A DNA stretch of 46,054 nucleotides from Clostridium sp. Its GTDB lineage: Bacteria > Bacillota > Clostridia > Clostridiales > Clostridiaceae. The position numbers and the translations under genes were made by a program. Of the stretch, positions 1-7,656 are shown one piece after another. The stretch's first letter is position 1, and each line of letters opens with the position of its first letter. The notes under the pieces are model-generated. The model was not told where the DNA came from. It did not search any database and saw only the letters and a program-made list of their open reading frames with translations. Location of the stretch: contig JALEZF010000050.1 of assembly GCA_022773025.1 (NCBI GenBank), forward strand, positions 1 to 46,054, read 5' to 3'.

Positions 1-141
1 CATTTTTCAAAAACTTATATGAATTTATATGGAGTTATATCCGAGTCCCAAATCCGCTAAATGCTCTAGCTATCAGCATTTAAAGGCTTCTAACGACTTA
101 TACGGACATATATGAAATCAGGCAAATAATAACGATACCTA
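1..141. mobile_element. Probable right-hand end of an integrated mobile element (partial)
   Basis: No part of the interrupted livF gene is recognisable in this stretch. It holds an imperfect 20-bp direct repeat (13-32 and 96-115, 15 of 20 matching) and closely spaced TTATAT repeats at 15, 25 and 35, resembling arm-type sites at the ends of tyrosine-recombinase elements. The frame open from base 1 ends with TAA at 58-60 and could be the C-terminus of an element gene, perhaps an integrase, but 19 residues are too few to say. Calling this an element end is inference from the broken livF and the adjacent attachment-like core. Confidence 0.45.
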
Positions 142-155
142 GTTTCATTAGGTAT
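135..155. other. Attachment-site-like core (7-7-7 inverted repeat)
   Basis: ATACCTA (135-141) and TAGGTAT (149-155) are perfect inverted repeats separated by 7 bp (GTTTCAT). This is the layout of a tyrosine-recombinase crossover site: two core-binding sites around a 6-8 bp overlap. It lies exactly where livF homology begins, so it is a candidate attL/attR. The recombinase and the other junction are outside the window. Confidence 0.45.
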
Positions 156-627
156 AGCTCATGTACCAGAAGGAAGAAGAGTTTTCAGTAAAATGTCTGT
201 AATGGAGAATCTTGAGATGGGAGCATACTCAAGAAAGGACAAAGAGCAGATAAAAAAGGATTATGAAAAAATCTTTGAAATTTTTCCTAGAATATATGAA
301 CGTAGAAATCAAATGGCAGGAACTCTATCTGGAGGAGAACAACAGATGCTTGCTATGGGAAGAGCGCTTATGTCAAAGCCAAGACTACTTCTTCTTGATG
401 AGCCATCTATGGGACTTGCACCTTTAATAGTTAAACAAATTTTTTCTATCATAGAAGATATAAATAAGAGCGGAACAACAATACTTCTAGTAGAACAAAA
501 TGCTACAATGGCACTAAAGGTTGCAGACAGGGCTTATGTAATACAGCATGGCACAATAGAAATGGAAGGTTCAGCAGAAGAACTTTTAAATGATGAAAGT
601 GTAAAGAATGCTTATCTTGGAGCATAA
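142..627 (+). pseudogene. livF: livF, branched-chain amino acid ABC transporter ATPase, 5'-truncated
   Basis: The gene encodes the C-terminal two thirds of LivF, the smaller ATPase of the high-affinity Leu/Ile/Val importer. Homology starts at VSLGIAHVPEGRRVF. The signature LSGGEQQ, Walker B LLLDEPSMGLAP and the switch histidine region replacement LLVEQNA are all present. The reading frame runs back to an in-frame TAA at 130-132, and no Walker A sequence occurs in any frame upstream, so the nucleotide-binding N-terminus is missing. A 144-residue product could start at ATG 193 but could not bind ATP normally. livF usually ends a livKHMGF operon, and the partner genes are not visible. The break coincides with an attachment-like core, so insertion of an element is the likely cause. 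A frameshift is not enough to explain it. Confidence 0.8.
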
Positions 628-664
628 AAATATATAGAGAATAAATAATTAAGGCTATTATGAA

Positions 665-712
665 AAGCTGTGAGTATTATAGGTTTGGGGGAATCTATGA
701 TGCTCACAGCTT
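665..712 (+). terminator. Long hairpin after livF
   Basis: Bases 665-682 pair with 695-712 over 18 bp (two G-U pairs), around a 12-nt loop containing GGGGG. Only a poor T tract follows on the + strand, so it may be a weak terminator or an mRNA-stabilising end. On the - strand it is followed by TTTTC. Confidence 0.55.
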
Positions 713-732
713 AAATTATTGAAAAATATAAA

Positions 733-771
733 GATACCGAGAACTGACCAAACATAGCCAGCCTCGGTATC
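733..771 (-). terminator. Terminator for the small gene at 786-962
   Basis: GATACCGAG (733-741) pairs with CTCGGTATC (763-771). Read on the - strand, the hairpin is followed by TTTATATTTTTC. It lies 15 bp past the stop of the small - strand gene. Confidence 0.55.
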
Positions 772-785
772 CCTACCTATAGGTG

Positions 786-962
786 TTAGAATAGTTTATT
801 TTGATGCATATGCTGCACACCAGTATTCTTATTAACTTTGAGATTGTTATCCACTTTCTCTAAATAATTAGTCTGGTCTACAATATTTTGTTCAAAACTC
901 TCTACTGCATTTTTAGTAAAGTTGCCTATATTCCTTATTGGAATGTTTTTGTTGTTGTTCAA
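786..962 (-). CDS. Small hydrophilic protein of unknown function
   Basis: I do not recognise this gene. It encodes 58 residues if it starts at TTG 962, which has AGGTGG 8 nt upstream. The longer frame starting with GTG at 974 would place that same site inside the coding region. The product is rich in Asn, Lys and Gln, has no Cys or membrane segment, and has a possible short amphipathic helix in the middle (around ESFEQNIVDQ). A terminator-like hairpin follows on the same strand. It is divergent from the ABC-F gene and shares the intergenic region with that gene's promoter. Evidence that it is real is the ribosome binding site, the terminator and the lack of a competing frame. It could still be chance. 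Confidence 0.45.
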   Translation of the reverse strand: MNNNKNIPIRNIGNFTKNAVESFEQNIVDQTNYLEKVDNNLKVNKNTGVQHMHQNKLF

Positions 963-1026
963 CTTAACCACCACCTATGCTAATAGTATAAGCGTTTAGA
1001 AAGATTATATACTTAGCAATTTGAGG

Positions 1027-1055
1027 TTTACATGGTTTATTGTGGGGAGTATAAT
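1027..1055 (+). promoter_or_regulatory. Promoter for the ABC-F gene
   Basis: TTTACA (1027-1032), a 17-bp spacer and a perfect TATAAT (1050-1055). Transcription would start near 1062, giving a leader of about 280 nt. The leader is long enough for the attenuator described below. Confidence 0.7.
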
Positions 1056-1215
1056 GAAAGAGAAATATAGCTAAAAATAATAGAAACTAAGAAAGGTAAA
1101 AGGTATCTTAGCAAAATGAGAATGTAATCTATTTAATCGATTTTTTAAAGCAAAAACAAAGATTCAAAAGTTTTTTTGTGATGCTTAAAATTAGGAGAGA
1201 ATAGATTATACTTAA

Positions 1216-1236
1216 ATGTTTATACCTTTTGCATAA
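1216..1236 (+). CDS. Possible leader peptide MFIPFA
   Basis: ATG 1216 to TAA 1234-1236 encodes six residues. The only ribosome binding site is AGGAGAG at 1193-1199, 16 nt away, which is longer than usual. If ribosomes use that site they would occupy the antiterminator arm. A ribosome stalled inside the peptide would instead leave that arm free to pair. This role is inference from position only. Confidence 0.3.
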   Translation: MFIPFA

Positions 1237-1312
1237 GCAAAATATAAATTAAGATGCAGAGCTTTATAAGTTTTTTGAAGCTATGTGTTTTATTTAAGAT
1301 AAGAAATATATT

Positions 1313-1340
1313 CTCTCCTTTATGAAAGGAGAGTTTTTTT
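1313..1340 (+). terminator. Intrinsic terminator overlapping the ABC-F ribosome binding site
   Basis: CTCTCCTTT (1313-1321) pairs with AAAGGAGAG (1325-1333) over 9 bp with a 3-nt loop, followed by seven Ts (1334-1340), and the next base starts the ATG. The 3' arm contains the GGAG ribosome binding site, so the hairpin would block both transcription and initiation. Confidence 0.85.
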
Positions 1341-2999
1341 ATGCTTTTATTAGAATTAGAAAATATAAAAAAGTATTTTGGAGATAGGCTCTTATTTGAC
1401 ATAGAGGAGCTTAGAATAAATGAAGGAGAAAGAATTGGAATAGTTGGCGTTAATGGTTGTGGCAAAACTACATTAATGAATATAATAACAGGAAATCAGG
1501 ATATAGACGAAGGAAAGGTGAATATATACTGCGATTATAGTTATATAAGCCAGTTTGGAGAAGAAAAGTTTAAGGATAATGAGTTTCAAGGATATTTTAA
1601 ACTTGGTGGAAAGAATGAATACAAAGATTTCTTAAGTGGAGGAGAAAAACTTCGTTTAAAAATATCAAAGGCATTAAGCGAAAATAAACCACTTTTATTA
1701 GCTGATGAACCTACCACTAATGTAGATATAAAAGGAATTGAGATATTAGAAGAAGAGTTTCAAAAATTTCGAGGAGCCATACTTCTCATATCTCACGATA
1801 GAGAATTTCTAGATAAGGTATGTACGAGAATTATAGAAATTGAAGACAAAACTATAAAAGAATATGAAGGAAACTTTACAGCATACATTAATCAAAAGGA
1901 AGAAAATTTTAAAAGAAGATCTTTTGAGTACAATCAGTATGTATCTGAAAAGAAAAGGCTAAATGAAATCATAATTGATACAAAGGAAAAGAGTAGATCG
2001 GTGAGAAAAGCTCCTAGAAGATTTGGAAATTCTGAAGCAAGGCTCTGCAAGATGGGAGACCAAAAGGCTAAAAAGAATCTAGACAATAAGGCCAAGGCAA
2101 TAAAATCTAGACTTGATAGGCTTGAAGTAAAGGAAAAACCAAAAGAAGTGAAAAGACCGATTTTTGATGTAAACTTAAGAACTCCAATTCATAGCAAAAA
2201 GGTGATACAAGGCAAAGATATAACCATTGGATATGGAGAGAAAAATTTAATTGAGGATAGCTCCTTTTCTATAAAAAAGAATAAAATCATAGGTTTCATT
2301 GGAGAAAATGGCTGTGGAAAAACCTCTCTTATAAAAGCTATCTTAGATAGTGATAATGGAAATATAAAGTGTGGAGAAATGACTTTGTCAAAAGCAATAA
2401 AAATAGGCTATTTTGCTCAAGACCTAACTATATTAAATGAAGATAGAACTTTGATTCAAAATATAATGGATAGTAGTATATATGATGAGACTTTAGTTGG
2501 CATATCTCTTGTAAGAATGGGATTTTCAAGAGAGGATTTCAAAAAGAAAGCAGGAGTTTTGAGTGGAGGAGAGAGAGTAAAAGCATCGCTATGCAAGATA
2601 TTTACCTCAGATTTTAATGTACTCATACTTGATGAACCTACTAATTATTTAGATATATATGCTATGGAAGAGCTTGAGGACACACTAAAAAATCTTGAAA
2701 TAACTATACTAATAGTTTCCCATGATAGGAGATTCCTTTCAAATATATGTGATGGATTTTTAATTATAAAGGATGGTAAGCTTATTGAATTTAACGGTAC
2801 CTATGATGAATACGTAAAGTTTAAAGATAAGCCTATAACTCAGGAAATTAACAAGGACTATAGGATTATTCTTGAAAATAAATTAAGTGAAGTAATATCA
2901 CTTATATCTATCGAAACTGCTAAAGGAAACAAGAAAGATATTGAAGAACTAGATGCTCAATATAATGAAATTGTAAGAAAATTACGGGATATAAGGTGA
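1341..2999 (+). CDS. ABC-F ribosome-protection ATPase (Vga/Lsa/CplR-like)
   Basis: This 552-residue cytoplasmic protein has two ABC domains and no membrane segment, as in the ABC-F family that acts on ribosomes. Domain 1: Walker A at 36-44 (GVNGCGKTT), signature LSGGE at 98-102, Walker B ADEP near 121, switch His 152. Domain 2: Walker A 321-329, LSGGE 407-411, DEPTNYLD 431-438, switch His 461. Between them, residues about 190-270 form the long charged P-site tRNA interaction linker, with a KAPRRFGNSEARLCKMG stretch typical of the antibiotic-resistance members. The first ABC domain is short between Walker A and signature, as in Vga/Lsa/VmlR proteins. Expected effect is protection from lincosamides, pleuromutilins or streptogramin A; the exact spectrum cannot be read from sequence. 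GGAG lies 7 nt before the ATG inside the terminator hairpin. Confidence 0.88.
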   Translation: MLLLELENIKKYFGDRLLFDIEELRINEGERIGIVGVNGCGKTTLMNIITGNQDIDEGKVNIYCDYSYISQFGEEKFKDNEFQGYFKLGGKNEYKDFLSGGEKLRLKISKALSENKPLLLADEPTTNVDIKGIEILEEEFQKFRGAILLISHDREFLDKVCTRIIEIEDKTIKEYEGNFTAYINQKEENFKRRSFEYNQYVSEKKRLNEIIIDTKEKSRSVRKAPRRFGNSEARLCKMGDQKAKKNLDNKAKAIKSRLDRLEVKEKPKEVKRPIFDVNLRTPIHSKKVIQGKDITIGYGEKNLIEDSSFSIKKNKIIGFIGENGCGKTSLIKAILDSDNGNIKCGEMTLSKAIKIGYFAQDLTILNEDRTLIQNIMDSSIYDETLVGISLVRMGFSREDFKKKAGVLSGGERVKASLCKIFTSDFNVLILDEPTNYLDIYAMEELEDTLKNLEITILIVSHDRRFLSNICDGFLIIKDGKLIEFNGTYDEYVKFKDKPITQEINKDYRIILENKLSEVISLISIETAKGNKKDIEELDAQYNEIVRKLRDIR

Positions 3000-3037
3000 T
3001 ATAATTAAAATAAAAAATACCGGAGGACAATAATATT

Positions 3038-3949
3038 ATGGGAGAGAGAAGACAGTTTGAAAGTGTGAGAGCTATTGGGATAGCAGCGCTTATATTTCAA
3101 ATAATCATGAATTTATTAGTATATATAATTCCTGCAATTAGTGGGATATATATAAATATACCAGATGAGATTACAATGAAATCTGTAAATGCCTTTACTT
3201 TTATGCCGTTAATTTTTATTACCATAGTATCAGTGGTAGGTACAAAAAAAGTTCAAAGTGAAGATATAAGGGCAGAAGCAGAGGAAAAGGTTAGATTTTT
3301 AAATATACCAAATATTATATTCATTATCTATATAGTAATAGCTTTAATGTTTTTGAAGGATAGAAATGCTATAATAGCATCTTTTATTATGGAAATATTA
3401 TATCTTTTAATCATCGTAATGACTAAGAATATATATATGCTTCAAATGCAGGAAAAGAGGCAGCTTGATTGGAAGAAAAATTGGGAGCAGCCGGACCATG
3501 AGGGTAGAGAAAGCAATGTACTTTGGAGATTTAAAATTTGGTTCAGTCCTCATGAGCATATACCTTTCTCTGAAAGATGGATAGCACCTTTTAGAATATT
3601 ATTTGATTTTTTATGGATAGCGATATTATGGCAACAACCATTCAGCTGGATTAGTTTACTATTTTCTATTTTTGTAATTCCGGACCTTTTATCTATAGTA
3701 GAAGCGCTTTTAGGTCTGCAGACCTCAATGACAGGAATATGTACTGGAGTAACACAAACTACACAGGGAAGAAGCTCAAGAATCTGCTATATAGTTTATG
3801 TAACAGATTATGAAAATAAAAGAGAAATAAAATTTACCATTTATGAACCATACTGTTGTGTAAATGAATTAGATAGTGTCGTGGTAGTTCATGGAATATT
3901 TTCAAAACATGTTATGAGGGTGCAGGGACTAAAAGTGAACGCAAAATAA
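3038..3949 (+). CDS. Polytopic membrane protein, unknown function
   Basis: I do not recognise a family. The 303-residue product has about six hydrophobic segments, near residues 12-38, 51-69, 88-107, 112-128, 185-203 and 204-228. A charged, Trp-rich loop (about 135-180) separates the fourth and fifth, and a soluble C-terminal domain of about 70 residues is predicted as mostly beta strand. The C-terminal domain may be an NfeD/OB-like fold, but this is a guess. CGGAGGA precedes the ATG by about 9 nt. The gene begins 38 bp after the ABC-F gene and could be read on the same transcript. No residues point to an enzyme. Confidence 0.7.
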   Translation: MGERRQFESVRAIGIAALIFQIIMNLLVYIIPAISGIYINIPDEITMKSVNAFTFMPLIFITIVSVVGTKKVQSEDIRAEAEEKVRFLNIPNIIFIIYIVIALMFLKDRNAIIASFIMEILYLLIIVMTKNIYMLQMQEKRQLDWKKNWEQPDHEGRESNVLWRFKIWFSPHEHIPFSERWIAPFRILFDFLWIAILWQQPFSWISLLFSIFVIPDLLSIVEALLGLQTSMTGICTGVTQTTQGRSSRICYIVYVTDYENKREIKFTIYEPYCCVNELDSVVVVHGIFSKHVMRVQGLKVNAK

Positions 3950-3991
3950 ATAGTATATATAAAAACTTAAATTTTTTAGGGGGAATAGACA

Positions 3992-5071
3992 ATGGGAGTT
4001 AAACCTTGTACAGGATGCAGTGCCTGCAAAAATATTTGTCCACAGGGTGCAATAGGGATGATTCCAGATGAAGAGGGATTTTTATATCCACATGTGAATA
4101 AAAATAGCTGTAATGGTTGTGGATTATGTGCCAGTGTATGCCCTATGGGAAAAAATAAAACCATAAAGGATGAGCAGAAAGTATACGGATGTGTGAATAA
4201 GGACTTTGATGTTAAGATGAAAAGTGCTTCTGGTGGTATATTTTCTATTCTTGCAGATTATGTTTTAGATAAAGGTGGAGTGGTATTCGGAGCAACTTTA
4301 GATAATTCATGTGAAGTACGACACATTATGATAGATGATAAAAAGAATTTATCTAAACTTAGAGGCTCAAAATATGTTCAAAGTATTATAGGAGATACTT
4401 TTACACAGGCTAAAGAACAGTTAGACAAGGAAAGACTTGTTTTATTTGTAGGAACGCCATGTCAAATAGCTGGGTTAAAATCATTTTTAGTAAAATCCTA
4501 TGACAATTTAATAGCTGTAGAGCTTATATGTTATGGAGTTCCAAGCCCAGCAGTATTTAAAAAGTATATGGAAGAAACTTTAGCTGCAAATGGAGGGGGA
4601 ACTATAAAGTCAGTTTCCTTTAGAAATAAGGATGAAAGCTGGAGAAATTACAACTTCATAATAGAAACCACAGAAAAAACAATAAATCGTAAAGGCAGAA
4701 CTGAGGACCTTTATGTAAGAGGATTTTTGAATATATTATTTAACAGACCTTCTTGCATGAATTGTGATTATAGAGGACTTAAAAGTACTGGAGATATGAT
4801 AATCGGAGATTATTGGGGTGTAGCAACTAAGTTCCCAGAGCTTAATGATGACAAGGGAGTTTCTCTTGTGATACTAAACACTAAAAAAGGTAGGAGAGTT
4901 TTCTCAAAGTTAGCTGATAAAATGGACATTGTAGAAACCACCTATGAACATGCTTCAGCTAATAACTTATGCTTATTAAAATCAGCAGTTCCTCACAAAA
5001 ATAGGGAAGAATTCTTTAAAGACTTTAAAGAAGGAAAAAGCGTAATAGAGAGCATTGAAAAATATTTGTAG
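3992..5071 (+). CDS. Coenzyme F420 hydrogenase/dehydrogenase beta-subunit family protein with two [4Fe-4S] clusters
   Basis: The 359-residue product starts with a ferredoxin domain containing two cluster motifs: CTGCSACKNICP at about residues 6-17 and CNGCGLCASVCP about 30 residues later. The rest matches the FrhB-like N- and C-terminal domains: a conserved ASGG motif, a GTPCQIAGL motif, and further cysteines (SCMNCDYRG and GDYWG region). FrhB proteins transfer electrons between iron-sulfur clusters and a flavin. F420 itself is not expected in clostridia, so the electron partner is unknown. Relatives often sit in polysaccharide or pyruvyl-transferase clusters, but no such gene is adjacent here. 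The ribosome binding site is AGGGGGAA. Function beyond electron transfer is not supported. Confidence 0.85.
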   Translation: MGVKPCTGCSACKNICPQGAIGMIPDEEGFLYPHVNKNSCNGCGLCASVCPMGKNKTIKDEQKVYGCVNKDFDVKMKSASGGIFSILADYVLDKGGVVFGATLDNSCEVRHIMIDDKKNLSKLRGSKYVQSIIGDTFTQAKEQLDKERLVLFVGTPCQIAGLKSFLVKSYDNLIAVELICYGVPSPAVFKKYMEETLAANGGGTIKSVSFRNKDESWRNYNFIIETTEKTINRKGRTEDLYVRGFLNILFNRPSCMNCDYRGLKSTGDMIIGDYWGVATKFPELNDDKGVSLVILNTKKGRRVFSKLADKMDIVETTYEHASANNLCLLKSAVPHKNREEFFKDFKEGKSVIESIEKYL

Positions 5072-5116
5072 AAAATCAATATTGTGATTTTAGATACAAT
5101 TGGTACGGGGATTGTT

Positions 5117-5221
5117 ATGGCTATAGTTGATTATTTCATGAAAAGTGTATCGGCAACAGATCTAGCAATTTTTGTTGTCTCATTTATAATGGCGATATTT
5201 TTTAGTTTTTATATTTCATAA
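5117..5221 (+). CDS. Possible small membrane peptide or gene remnant
   Basis: ATG 5117 to TAA 5219-5221 encodes 34 residues with one strong hydrophobic stretch (about 15-33). GGGG lies 6 nt upstream. The frame is open back to the stop of the preceding gene, and the extra codons are also hydrophobic. It could therefore be a remnant of a larger membrane protein. No family is recognised. Confidence 0.25.
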   Translation: MAIVDYFMKSVSATDLAIFVVSFIMAIFFSFYIS

Positions 5222-5222
5222 G

Positions 5223-5273
5223 TTATATATCTTAATTATTATATATCTTAATTATTATATATAATTAAGATAT
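5223..5273. repeat. AT-only tandem repeat and hairpin
   Basis: A 16-bp unit TTATATATCTTAATTA occurs twice in tandem (5223-5238, 5239-5254). Bases 5243-5255 then pair with 5261-5273 (13 bp, loop 5 nt). It separates the FrhB-like gene from the ABC transporter and may act as a weak terminator. No longer array is present. Confidence 0.6.
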
Positions 5274-5336
5274 TAAGTAAAAATTAAGTAACACTTCATT
5301 ATACATTTTATTCAATATAATATATAATATGGATTG

Positions 5337-5360
5337 AGGCTTAAATGGAAATTTAAGCCT
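5337..5360 (+). promoter_or_regulatory. GNRA-capped hairpin in the leader of the ABC-2 transporter
   Basis: AGGCTTAAAT (5337-5346) pairs with ATTTAAGCCT (5351-5360), a perfect 10-bp stem closed by a GGAA tetraloop. It follows AT-rich promoter-like sequence (TATAAT-type boxes at about 5315-5330) and precedes the transporter start by 80 nt. There is no T tract, so it is probably a leader structure rather than a terminator. Confidence 0.4.
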
Positions 5361-5441
5361 ATATAAAGAAACATACTTTTAAATTTAAAGACTATATTTT
5401 TAAGTAAAGAAGTAATAAGTAATCTGTAAAAGGAGAATAAA

Positions 5442-6152
5442 ATGAATAAAATTATAGAAATAAAAAATGTAAGTTTTAGATATAGTGAAGAAGATGTTTT
5501 GGACAATCTATCAATAGATATTTATAGTGGTGATATTGTAGGTTTACTAGGGCATAATGGAGCAGGTAAAACAACGCTATTTAGAATAATAAGAGAATTA
5601 TTTACTCCTAATGAAGGTGAAATTAATAAAAATTATGATAAGGGCGAATCTATATCTATTTTGCCAGAAAATAATGGTGTTTATGAAAACTTAACTGCAT
5701 ATGAAAATCTAAAATTTAGAGGTAAATTATTTGGAACAAACAATAATGATATAGACTCAAATATTAATAATCTGTTGAAGATTTTTAGATTAGGAAATGT
5801 TAGAAACAAAAAAGTGAAAACTTTTTCTAATGGAATGAAAAAGAGAATAGCATTAGCAGCGGCTATGATGCAAAAGTCTAACATATTAATTCTTGATGAG
5901 CCAACAAATGGAGTAGACCCTGAAAGCAGAGAAATCTTAATTGACACTATAAGTGAATTAAAAAGACAAGGAAAAACATTAATGATAAGTAGCCATGATT
6001 TAGATTTTATTAGTAGAGCAGTAGATAGAGTAGTCATTATTCAGAATGGACAAAAGGTATATGAAAATTATATGGATAAAATTAAATTATCATTAAAGGA
6101 TATTTACCTAAAATATACTGTTGAAGGGAGTAAGGGAAATGATATATATTAA
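5442..6152 (+). CDS. ABC-2 type transporter ATP-binding protein
   Basis: The 236-residue ATPase carries Walker A GHNGAGKTT (about 38-46), a variant signature FSNGMKKR, Walker B ILILDEPTNGVDP and switch His in SSHDLDF. This is the layout of exporter ATPases of the CcmA/NatA/DrrA group. AAAGGAG lies 8 nt before the ATG. The end overlaps the next gene (permease) by 14 bp, so the two are translationally coupled and form one transporter. The substrate cannot be predicted. The ATPase resembles ones serving bacteriocins, antibiotics or sodium. Confidence 0.85.
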   Translation: MNKIIEIKNVSFRYSEEDVLDNLSIDIYSGDIVGLLGHNGAGKTTLFRIIRELFTPNEGEINKNYDKGESISILPENNGVYENLTAYENLKFRGKLFGTNNNDIDSNINNLLKIFRLGNVRNKKVKTFSNGMKKRIALAAAMMQKSNILILDEPTNGVDPESREILIDTISELKRQGKTLMISSHDLDFISRAVDRVVIIQNGQKVYENYMDKIKLSLKDIYLKYTVEGSKGNDIY

Positions 6153-6795
6153 GGCTTTTTTATATAAGGAGTTTTGTGAATTGAAGAGTAGCAAAAATTC
6201 AATATTACTACTGATATTCTTGACGTTAATACCATTAATAGCATCATTTAATGATCCATTGGCATTTATAGAATTTGATTTACAAATAAAATATTTATTA
6301 TGTCTAGTACCATTTGCAGTAAGTGGACAACTTTCACTTAATCTTATAGAAAATGAAAAGAAGAATAATGCTTTCGATATAGTACTAAGCAAGGAAATAC
6401 CTAGATATGCCATATTTATAGGAAAAGCATTGCCTTCAATAATAATAGGATTTATTTATTTTATTATATCTTTGATATTACTTAAAGTATTTGCGATTTT
6501 TATACCCAGATTATCGCTATTTAATTTAAGTTTTGAAATTATTGGAATGGGATTATTTATTTCATATATAGGTACATCAGTAAGCTTTTTATCCAATATA
6601 TTAATCCAAGATCAAAGATTTGTTCCATTAGGGGCATTTATTATAATAGCTATATGTTTAGGCTCTTTGTATCTAGTGAATAGAATTATTACATTACCAT
6701 ATGTAATAAATTTATTAATATTAATAGCAATAGCAATAATCTTAAATTTTTTAGCCATTAATCTCTTAAATAAGACCAAGAGATTAATTATGTGA
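6139..6795 (+). CDS. ABC-2 type transporter permease
   Basis: The 218-residue product has about six hydrophobic segments (roughly residues 20-37, 49-68, 95-118, 125-148, 158-175, 180-205), as expected for an ABC-2 or CcmB-like permease. The N-terminus has the KEFCELK stretch before the first membrane segment common to these proteins. The ATG at 6139 is chosen because GGGAGTAAGGGA sits just upstream. A TTG at 6121 would add six residues that encode that same site. It pairs with the ATPase at 5442-6152. Substrate unknown. Confidence 0.78.
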   Translation: MIYIKAFLYKEFCELKSSKNSILLLIFLTLIPLIASFNDPLAFIEFDLQIKYLLCLVPFAVSGQLSLNLIENEKKNNAFDIVLSKEIPRYAIFIGKALPSIIIGFIYFIISLILLKVFAIFIPRLSLFNLSFEIIGMGLFISYIGTSVSFLSNILIQDQRFVPLGAFIIIAICLGSLYLVNRIITLPYVINLLILIAIAIILNFLAINLLNKTKRLIM

Positions 6796-6800
6796 AAATG

Positions 6801-6838
6801 AAAGTCATGATCTTAAATAAAAAAGATTCATGACTTTT
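6801..6838. terminator. Bidirectional terminator between converging operons
   Basis: AAAGTCATGA (6801-6810) pairs with TCATGACTTT (6828-6837), followed by TTATTTTG on the + strand and preceded by A-rich sequence that gives Ts on the - strand. It serves the permease gene and the end of the kam operon. Confidence 0.75.
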
Positions 6839-6867
6839 ATTTTGTTGAAATTTACTATTGGAATTTA

Positions 6868-7656
6868 TTATACCAGTTTACGATTAATCATCTCAGTTGC
6901 GGCAAATGAAGCTACGTCATCAGCATATTTCCCAGGGCCAAAGCCTGCATCAAAGCCTAATTCTTTTGCTAGCTCGTGGGTGATTCTAGGGCCGCCGCAT
7001 ATTAGAACAAATCTATCTCTAAGTCCTTCAGCTTCTAGAAGTTCTATTAACTCTGTAAGATTTTGAATGTGGATATTTTTTTGTGTTACTGTTTGAGAGA
7101 CTAGGAGAACATCGGCATTTAATTCTACTGCCTTTGCTATAAACTCTTCGTTGGGGACCTGACTGCCTAAGTTATAGGCGTCTATCATTTCGTATCTCTC
7201 TAGTCCATAATGGCCGGCAAAGCCTTTCATATTCATTATTGCATCAATACCTACGGTATGGGCATCGGTTCCGGTGCTGGCTCCTATGACAACAATCTTT
7301 CTACCTATATTATCTTTTATATAATAATTGATTTCATCCATGGACATAGTATTTGATTCCACTGAAGAAACCTTTATTGATGAATAATCTATAGTATTTG
7401 CAAGACTTCCATAGACTACATAAAAGGTGAAGCCCTTATCTAGACTTTCATGATAAACTACAGAAGGTTCACTTAGATTCATTGATTTTAAAATTTGTTT
7501 GGCTGCCTCTATTCCTTTATCATCATCAGGTATTGGAAGAGTAAAGCTTAACTGAACTTTACCATCATTCATAGTATCGCCATAAGGCTTAAGATTTTTT
7601 AAATCTAAGGTCTTATCATAATCTTTTTTATCTGTGGAATATAAACCACCACTCAT
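6868..7656 (-). CDS. kamE: Beta-lysine 5,6-aminomutase, small (beta) subunit
   Basis: KamE with KamD moves the 6-amino group of beta-lysine to carbon 5, giving 3,5-diaminohexanoate. It needs adenosylcobalamin and PLP. The 262-residue product has the B12-binding motif DAHTVG; His133 is the expected cobalt ligand, and Lys144 matches the known PLP-binding lysine of the Clostridium sticklandii enzyme by position. A GASTGT turn precedes the motif and an ICGGPR loop follows near the C-terminus, completing the cobalamin fold. The start overlaps the kamD stop as TAATG, with GGAGGTG upstream. It is the last gene of the lysine operon. Confidence 0.93.
   Translation of the reverse strand: MSGGLYSTDKKDYDKTLDLKNLKPYGDTMNDGKVQLSFTLPIPDDDKGIEAAKQILKSMNLSEPSVVYHESLDKGFTFYVVYGSLANTIDYSSIKVSSVESNTMSMDEINYYIKDNIGRKIVVIGASTGTDAHTVGIDAIMNMKGFAGHYGLERYEMIDAYNLGSQVPNEEFIAKAVELNADVLLVSQTVTQKNIHIQNLTELIELLEAEGLRDRFVLICGGPRITHELAKELGFDAGFGPGKYADDVASFAATEMINRKLV

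Larger units (their letters stand above)
1193..1340 (+). promoter_or_regulatory. Attenuator leader of the ABC-F gene (antiterminator plus terminator)
   Basis: AGGAGAGAATA (1193-1203) is an exact 11-bp complement of TATTCTCTCCT (1309-1319), which contains most of the 5' arm of the terminator at 1313-1333. The two pairings exclude each other, which makes an on/off switch. A six-codon frame with ATG at 1216 lies just after the upstream arm. Ribosome-mediated attenuation is known for several antibiotic-inducible ABC-F genes. Which peptide or drug triggers this one is unknown. Confidence 0.65.

Noticed and set aside
1054..1074. Short frame MKEKYS with GGGGAG upstream, as a leader peptide
   Set aside because: Its ATG overlaps the -10 box of the predicted promoter, so it would lie upstream of the transcript.
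1220..1465. Open frame on the - strand across the ABC-F start
   Set aside because: It overlaps the attenuator and the real ABC-F N-terminus, has no ribosome binding site, and its composition is that of a shadow frame.
5223..5273. Direct repeats as a CRISPR array
   Set aside because: Only two AT-only units without spacers, and no cas genes.
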